Below, piece after piece: positions 59,085-64,000 of a DNA stretch of 64,000 bases (position 1 is the first letter of the stretch; every line of letters starts with the position of its first letter). The notes below the pieces were generated by a model. The model did no database searches and was not told the origin of the DNA. It was given only the letters and a program-made list of their open reading frames with translations. Both the position numbers and the translations under genes were made by a program. The DNA is taken from NCBI RefSeq assembly GCF_041903755.1, contig NZ_JBBWVE010000004.1, forward strand, positions 62,001 through 126,000, in the 5' to 3' direction. This DNA comes from Thiocapsa roseilacustris. GTDB taxonomy: Bacteria > Pseudomonadota > Gammaproteobacteria > Chromatiales > Chromatiaceae.

Positions 59085-60152
59085 ATGCGTCGTCAGTTTT
59101 CGAACCTACGCACACACCGACTCATCATCCTGCTGCTGCTCGTCGGGATCCTTTGGGCCGCGCTCTGGACCCTGACCTCGGCGTTGGCGCCGTCGCTCGC
59201 GCGCGAGGCACTTCCGCCGTTGCAGGCACGGTTGGCGCCGATCGGCATCGGTCTGGGCGATGTCGCCTTCTCGGACCTTCGGATCTCGCCTTGGCTGAAC
59301 GGCCTCGTGCTAAGCGATCTGGAGGCTCGACTCGATCTGAGCCCACGGGATCGGATTCAGCTGAGCTCGCAGCTCGACATCGCGACACTCGAGGTGCGAC
59401 TAACCCACCCGTTCAGCTCGCGCGGCTCCATTCAGGCCACCGGCTTGGAGGTCCACCTCGATCCTTCGGATCGCCCCCCGCAATTGCCGTTCGACCGCTT
59501 TACCAACGTCCGCTTGGCGATCGGCGATCTTCCGCTGGGTGACCCTCGACAGGCCGCGAATGCGATCCGCGAGAAGCTGAAGGCGTTGTTCTTCGAGAAT
59601 CACGCGGTCGGCGAGGTCGCGTTCAGCGGCGAGGTCATCCTCGTCATCGACGGTGTCGACCGGGTCGCAAACCTCTACACAGAACGCGTGGGCGAGGCCT
59701 TCAAGCTGCGCTTCCGGGAAGACGACATCCGGGCGATCGCGCAGACCAAGGGCCTGGACTTAGTCCCCGAGCAGATCGAGATCGTATCGCTCTACCCGCT
59801 GCGGGCGCCCGTCCTCCTGATGCTGACCGACCAGGCACGCACCCTCGCGACACAGTCCGCGCCGGATGATGTTTGGCTCCAAGATGCGATGCGCCACGTG
59901 ATTTGGAGCTTCCTGCTGACCCGCACCTTCGGCCCGGTCTTCGCAACCAAGGTCACCGATGCCCAAGAGCTGCGGCCGGGCAATACCCCGGACGAGCGGA
60001 CCATGGACTTCCACAACAATGCCATCGGCCGGCGCTTCGTCGTCGAGAATGTCCCGCTCGCTGCCCTGCCGCGTCGCGTCCGGTCGGATCCCGACGTCAT
60101 CCGCCATCCCGAGGAGGTCGAGCACTTCGGCGCGGAACGCCTGCTGCGTTGA
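59085..60152 (+). CDS. AsmA-like N-terminal domain fused to DUF6973-like domain
   Basis: A 355-aa protein. An N-terminal membrane anchor (LIILLLLVGILWAALWTLTSALA) and a beta-rich AsmA/DUF748-like part (IGLGDVAFSDLRISPWLNGLVLSDLEARLDL...IATLEVRLTHPFSSRGSIQATGLEVHLDPSDR) lead to a C-terminal segment MRHVIWSFLLTRTFGPVFATKVTDAQELRPGN...MDFHNNAIGRRF resembling DUF6973, whose His and HNN residues are conserved. Probably inner-membrane anchored facing the periplasm. The function of the combination is unknown. Confidence 0.65.
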   Translation: MRRQFSNLRTHRLIILLLLVGILWAALWTLTSALAPSLAREALPPLQARLAPIGIGLGDVAFSDLRISPWLNGLVLSDLEARLDLSPRDRIQLSSQLDIATLEVRLTHPFSSRGSIQATGLEVHLDPSDRPPQLPFDRFTNVRLAIGDLPLGDPRQAANAIREKLKALFFENHAVGEVAFSGEVILVIDGVDRVANLYTERVGEAFKLRFREDDIRAIAQTKGLDLVPEQIEIVSLYPLRAPVLLMLTDQARTLATQSAPDDVWLQDAMRHVIWSFLLTRTFGPVFATKVTDAQELRPGNTPDERTMDFHNNAIGRRFVVENVPLAALPRRVRSDPDVIRHPEEVEHFGAERLLR

Positions 60153-60282
60153 GCGAAGATGAGGAAGGACGAGAGGACCCAAGCGCAGGCGATCACCGAG
60201 CACGCTGCCGTCGGGTTGCGCTGGGTCGAGACGTTCGACATCCTGTCCGTGCATACCTCGGCAGGGCCTTATCTAGCGCCAA

Positions 60283-60412
60283 CTGACGATAAGGAAGCAC
60301 GACATCCGCCGACGGTTGGTTGTGCCTCGCAGGGCTCGGCACAACCTACGTGTTCCCGGGCGAGGCGCGCCTTGATGCGCAACCTGGCATAAGGGTTTCC
60401 GCAATTCGCCTC
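60283..60412 (+). repeat. MITE-like repeat, copy C (partial, diverged)
   Basis: CTGACGATAAGGAAGCAC, GACGGTTGGTTGTGCCTCGC and GCTCGGCACAACCTACG match copy A. The right end GGGTTTCCGCAATTCGCCT is kept, the left inverted repeat is lost, and a short insertion lies before the right end. No other feature is seen in 60153-60553. Confidence 0.8.
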
Positions 60413-60553
60413 GGTAATCGCGATACCCGGCGCCATGCTGTATCCTTGATCAAGTGTACACAGCCGATTGCGCGGCCACATGAGACGGCTTAGGGTTGTC
60501 GATCTCGTGGCCTGAAGCGCTGACTCGACTGACCCGTCGCTGCAGGAGGACCC

Positions 60554-61750
<1,197 letters not shown>

Positions 61751-62118
61751 GTGCGGCATGAGCGTTGCTTGCTCTGCAACACGCCTGACCGGCTCAAGAC
61801 TCAACCGACACTTGGCCGCAAATCCAGACATAGCCACAGCCAGTCCAGTTTCGACCGGTGGAAATCCAGGCAAGAAGTTGTCCCTTCGGCCAACCCCGAA
61901 CAGCCGCAACCATCACGACAGGCCAGGCGGTTACTGCTAATCTTCCTCTCAAGGGTCTGCGGCAGACAGCCGCCTCAAGTACGCACACGCGATGACGGAT
62001 CGTCACTGACCGGCTCAGGCCCTCGCGGTCGGCACGCATCGGCTCCTGCTCGCAAACACCGGCGGCTGGGCCCGCGAGTCAAGATCTATTGATGGTGACG
62101 AGAGGGATCATTGCACCC
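61751..62118. other. Gap of 368 bp without a recognised gene
   Basis: Small frames only. No box, hairpin or repeat from the families above was found. Confidence 0.5.
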
Positions 62119-64000
62119 ATGGCGGCAAACAATCAGAAGATCGCGCCGGCGCCGCGCGAGGAGAGTCCCGGCCTGGTGCCGGAGACGGCCGAAGCGCCCC
62201 CGGAGCGCTTCCCCATCGTCGGTATCGGCGCCTCGGCCGGGGGGCTGGCGGCCTTTGAAGCCTTCTTCTCCGGGATGCCCGCCGACACCGATCCGGACAT
62301 GGCCTTCGTGCTGGTGCAGCATCTGGCCCCGGATCACAAGAGCATCCTCAGCGACCTCATCCGCCGCTATACCCGGATGCGCGTGTCCGAGGTCGAGGAC
62401 GGGATGCTGGTGCAGCCCAACTGCGCCTATATCATCCCGCCCAATCGCGACATGGCCTTTCTCAACGGCGCGCTGCAACTCCTGGATCCCGCCGCCCCGC
62501 GAGGTCGGCGCCTGCCGATCGATTTCTTTTTCCGCTCGCTCGCCCAGGACCAGCACGCGCGTGCCATCGGGATCGTGCTCTCGGGCACCGGCAGCGACGG
62601 CACCCTGGGCGTGCGGGCGATCAAGGGCGAGGGCGGCATGGTCATGGCCCAAACCCCCGAGTCCACCGAGTACGACGGGATGCCGCGCAGCGCCATCGCC
62701 ACCGGATTGGTGGACTACGAGCTGCCGCCGGCCGAGATGCCCGCCCAGCTCATCGCCTACGCGCTCCACGCCTTCGGCCACCCGCCCCGGTCGGGCGCGG
62801 TCCCGCCGCCCCGAAGCGACAATGGTCTGCGCAAGATCTTCGTCCTGCTGCGCGCCCAGACCGGCCACGACTTCTCCCAGTACAAACCGAGCACCATCCA
62901 GCGCCGCATCGAACGGCGCATGGCCGTCCATCAGATCACCGTCCTGGATGACTATGCGCAGTATCTGCGGCAGATGCCCGCCGAGTCGGACGCGCTCTTT
63001 CGCGATCTGCTGATCGGCGTCACCAATTTTTTCCGTGACCCCGCCGCCTTCCAGGCGCTCGAGGAAGCGGTGATCCCCCGGCTGTTTGCCGGCAAGTCGG
63101 CGGAGGTCGCGATCCGCGTCTGGTCGGTGGGCTGCTCCACCGGCGAGGAGGCCTATTCGCTCGCCATCCTGCTCGCCGAACGTCAGGAGACGCTGAAGCG
63201 GCGCTTCAAGGTGCAGGTCTTCGCCACCGACATCGACGCCCGGGCGATTGCCGCCGCGCGCGTCGGACTCTATCCGGCCAGCATTGCCACCGACCTGTCC
63301 GCGGAGCGCCTCGCGTGCTTTTTCACCGCCGAGCCCGGCGGCGACGCCTATCGCATCCACAAAGGCATCCGCGACCTGCTGGTCTTTTCCGAGCACAGCC
63401 TGATCAAGGATCCGCCCTTTTCCAAGCTCGACCTCATCAGCTGTCGCAACCTGCTCATCTATCTCGGCGGGGAGGTGCAGAAAAGGCTGATTCCGCTCTT
63501 CCATTACGCCCTGAATCCAGGCGGTTTTCTCTTTCTGGGCACGTCCGAGACGGTGGGCGAGTATCCCGATCTGTTCGAGGTGCTGGACCGTAAGCTGAAG
63601 CTCTATCGCCGCCGGGACGATGGCTACGCCGCGCGGCGACTGCCCCTGGAGCGGTTCGTGCCGCCCCTGACCGCGCGTGATCCGACGCCCCCTCGGGCGG
63701 CTGGAACCGCGGCCTTCTCGATCAAACTGCCGCTGCGCGAGCTGACCGAACAGACCCTGCTGCAAGAAGTCGTCCCGTGCGCCGCGCTGATCAACGCGCG
63801 GGGCGACATCCTCTATCTGCACGGACGCACCGGTCTCTATCTGGAGCCAACCCCCGGCGAGCCAGGGGTCAGCAATCTGCTCAAAATGGCGCGCGAAGGG
63901 CTGCGGCCCGACCTGACCACGGCCCTGCGCCGGGCGGCGGTGAACCGGGAAAACGTGCGCAGGGCGGGGGTCCGCGTGAAAACCAACGGCGCTTTCACCC
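62119..64000 (+). CDS. CheB/CheR fusion protein (3' end beyond window)
   Basis: 627 codons are visible and the frame is open at the edge. Residues 30-220 are a CheB methylesterase-type domain (VGIGASAGGLAAFEAFFSGMP with catalytic Ser, LVQHLAPDH, GIVLSGTGSDGTLGVRAIKGEGG). Residues 235-500 are a CheR methyltransferase domain (FRDLLIGVTNFFRDPAAF, VWSVGCSTGEEAYSLAILLAE, VFATDIDARAIAAARVGLYP, DLISCRNLLIYL). A PAS-like part begins near 565. Such hybrids usually continue into PAS, histidine kinase or GGDEF output. ATG 62119 was chosen by homology and GAGAGGG 12 nt upstream. Confidence 0.92.
   Translation, partial: MAANNQKIAPAPREESPGLVPETAEAPPERFPIVGIGASAGGLAAFEAFFSGMPADTDPDMAFVLVQHLAPDHKSILSDLIRRYTRMRVSEVEDGMLVQPNCAYIIPPNRDMAFLNGALQLLDPAAPRGRRLPIDFFFRSLAQDQHARAIGIVLSGTGSDGTLGVRAIKGEGGMVMAQTPESTEYDGMPRSAIATGLVDYELPPAEMPAQLIAYALHAFGHPPRSGAVPPPRSDNGLRKIFVLLRAQTGHDFSQYKPSTIQRRIERRMAVHQITVLDDYAQYLRQMPAESDALFRDLLIGVTNFFRDPAAFQALEEAVIPRLFAGKSAEVAIRVWSVGCSTGEEAYSLAILLAERQETLKRRFKVQVFATDIDARAIAAARVGLYPASIATDLSAERLACFFTAEPGGDAYRIHKGIRDLLVFSEHSLIKDPPFSKLDLISCRNLLIYLGGEVQKRLIPLFHYALNPGGFLFLGTSETVGEYPDLFEVLDRKLKLYRRRDDGYAARRLPLERFVPPLTARDPTPPRAAGTAAFSIKLPLRELTEQTLLQEVVPCAALINARGDILYLHGRTGLYLEPTPGEPGVSNLLKMAREGLRPDLTTALRRAAVNRENVRRAGVRVKTNGAFT

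Overview
The window looks like chromosome from a purple sulfur bacterium (Gammaproteobacteria, Chromatiaceae or a close relative). It carries bchE (anaerobic bacteriochlorophyll synthesis), a flavocytochrome c sulfide dehydrogenase pair (fccAB) and a DsrC-family protein, within high-GC DNA whose gene set is typical of anaerobic phototrophic sulfur oxidisers. Species identity is inferred from gene content only.

Left part (1-43600): an N-oxide and sulfur redox region. In order: nosZ (N2O reductase, entering from the left edge), nnrS, an operon CBS/HPP/diheme cytochrome c/YgbA, a DNR-type regulator, norCB with a periplasmic DsrE-like protein and a formylglycine-generating-enzyme-like protein, chrA, a second periplasmic DsrE-like gene, norEF, norQ, a polyferredoxin block and norD. 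Then follow a DUF4160/DUF2442 pair, a SCO operon, a LysR/hemerythrin pair, a cysteine-less DsrC-family protein, a SiaABCD-type c-di-GMP module with a V4R protein, a heme-copper-like membrane protein with DUF2249 and hemerythrin, bchE, a porin, an ABC exporter, an octaheme HAO-like cytochrome, and fccAB. Thirteen TTGAN(5)TCAA-like sites precede many of these genes. Together with the encoded DNR homologue they suggest one anaerobic/NO regulon joining denitrification, sulfide oxidation and bacteriochlorophyll synthesis.

Middle (43800-50230): a mobile island. It starts near a broken 5' piece of polA and ends at a tRNA-Ser(GGA). It holds DnaC-like and DnaT/O-like replication genes, a small XRE protein, a repressor divergent from a FlhD/FlhC-family activator pair (an arrangement like SetR/SetCD of SXT-type elements), and an AlpA-type regulator. 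Integrase-arm-like direct repeats sit beside the tRNA. No integrase or transfer genes are visible.

Right part (50400-64000): housekeeping and signalling genes (methyltransferase, mobB, ettA, GGDEF/EAL protein, rtcB, CheB/CheR fusion) mixed with decay: a DUF815 ATPase pseudogene, a RES-toxin pseudogene and an AcrVA2-like hypothetical gene. An AsmA-like/DUF6973 protein is intact.

At least four dispersed repeat families lie across the window: a two-hairpin element of about 194 bp (3 copies), a GTTGTC-microsatellite element (3 copies), a 140-bp MITE with terminal inverted repeats (3 copies) and a coding-like GATGGG..GAAGCG repeat. Several copies lie so close to gene ends that they supply the stop codon of the neighbouring gene.
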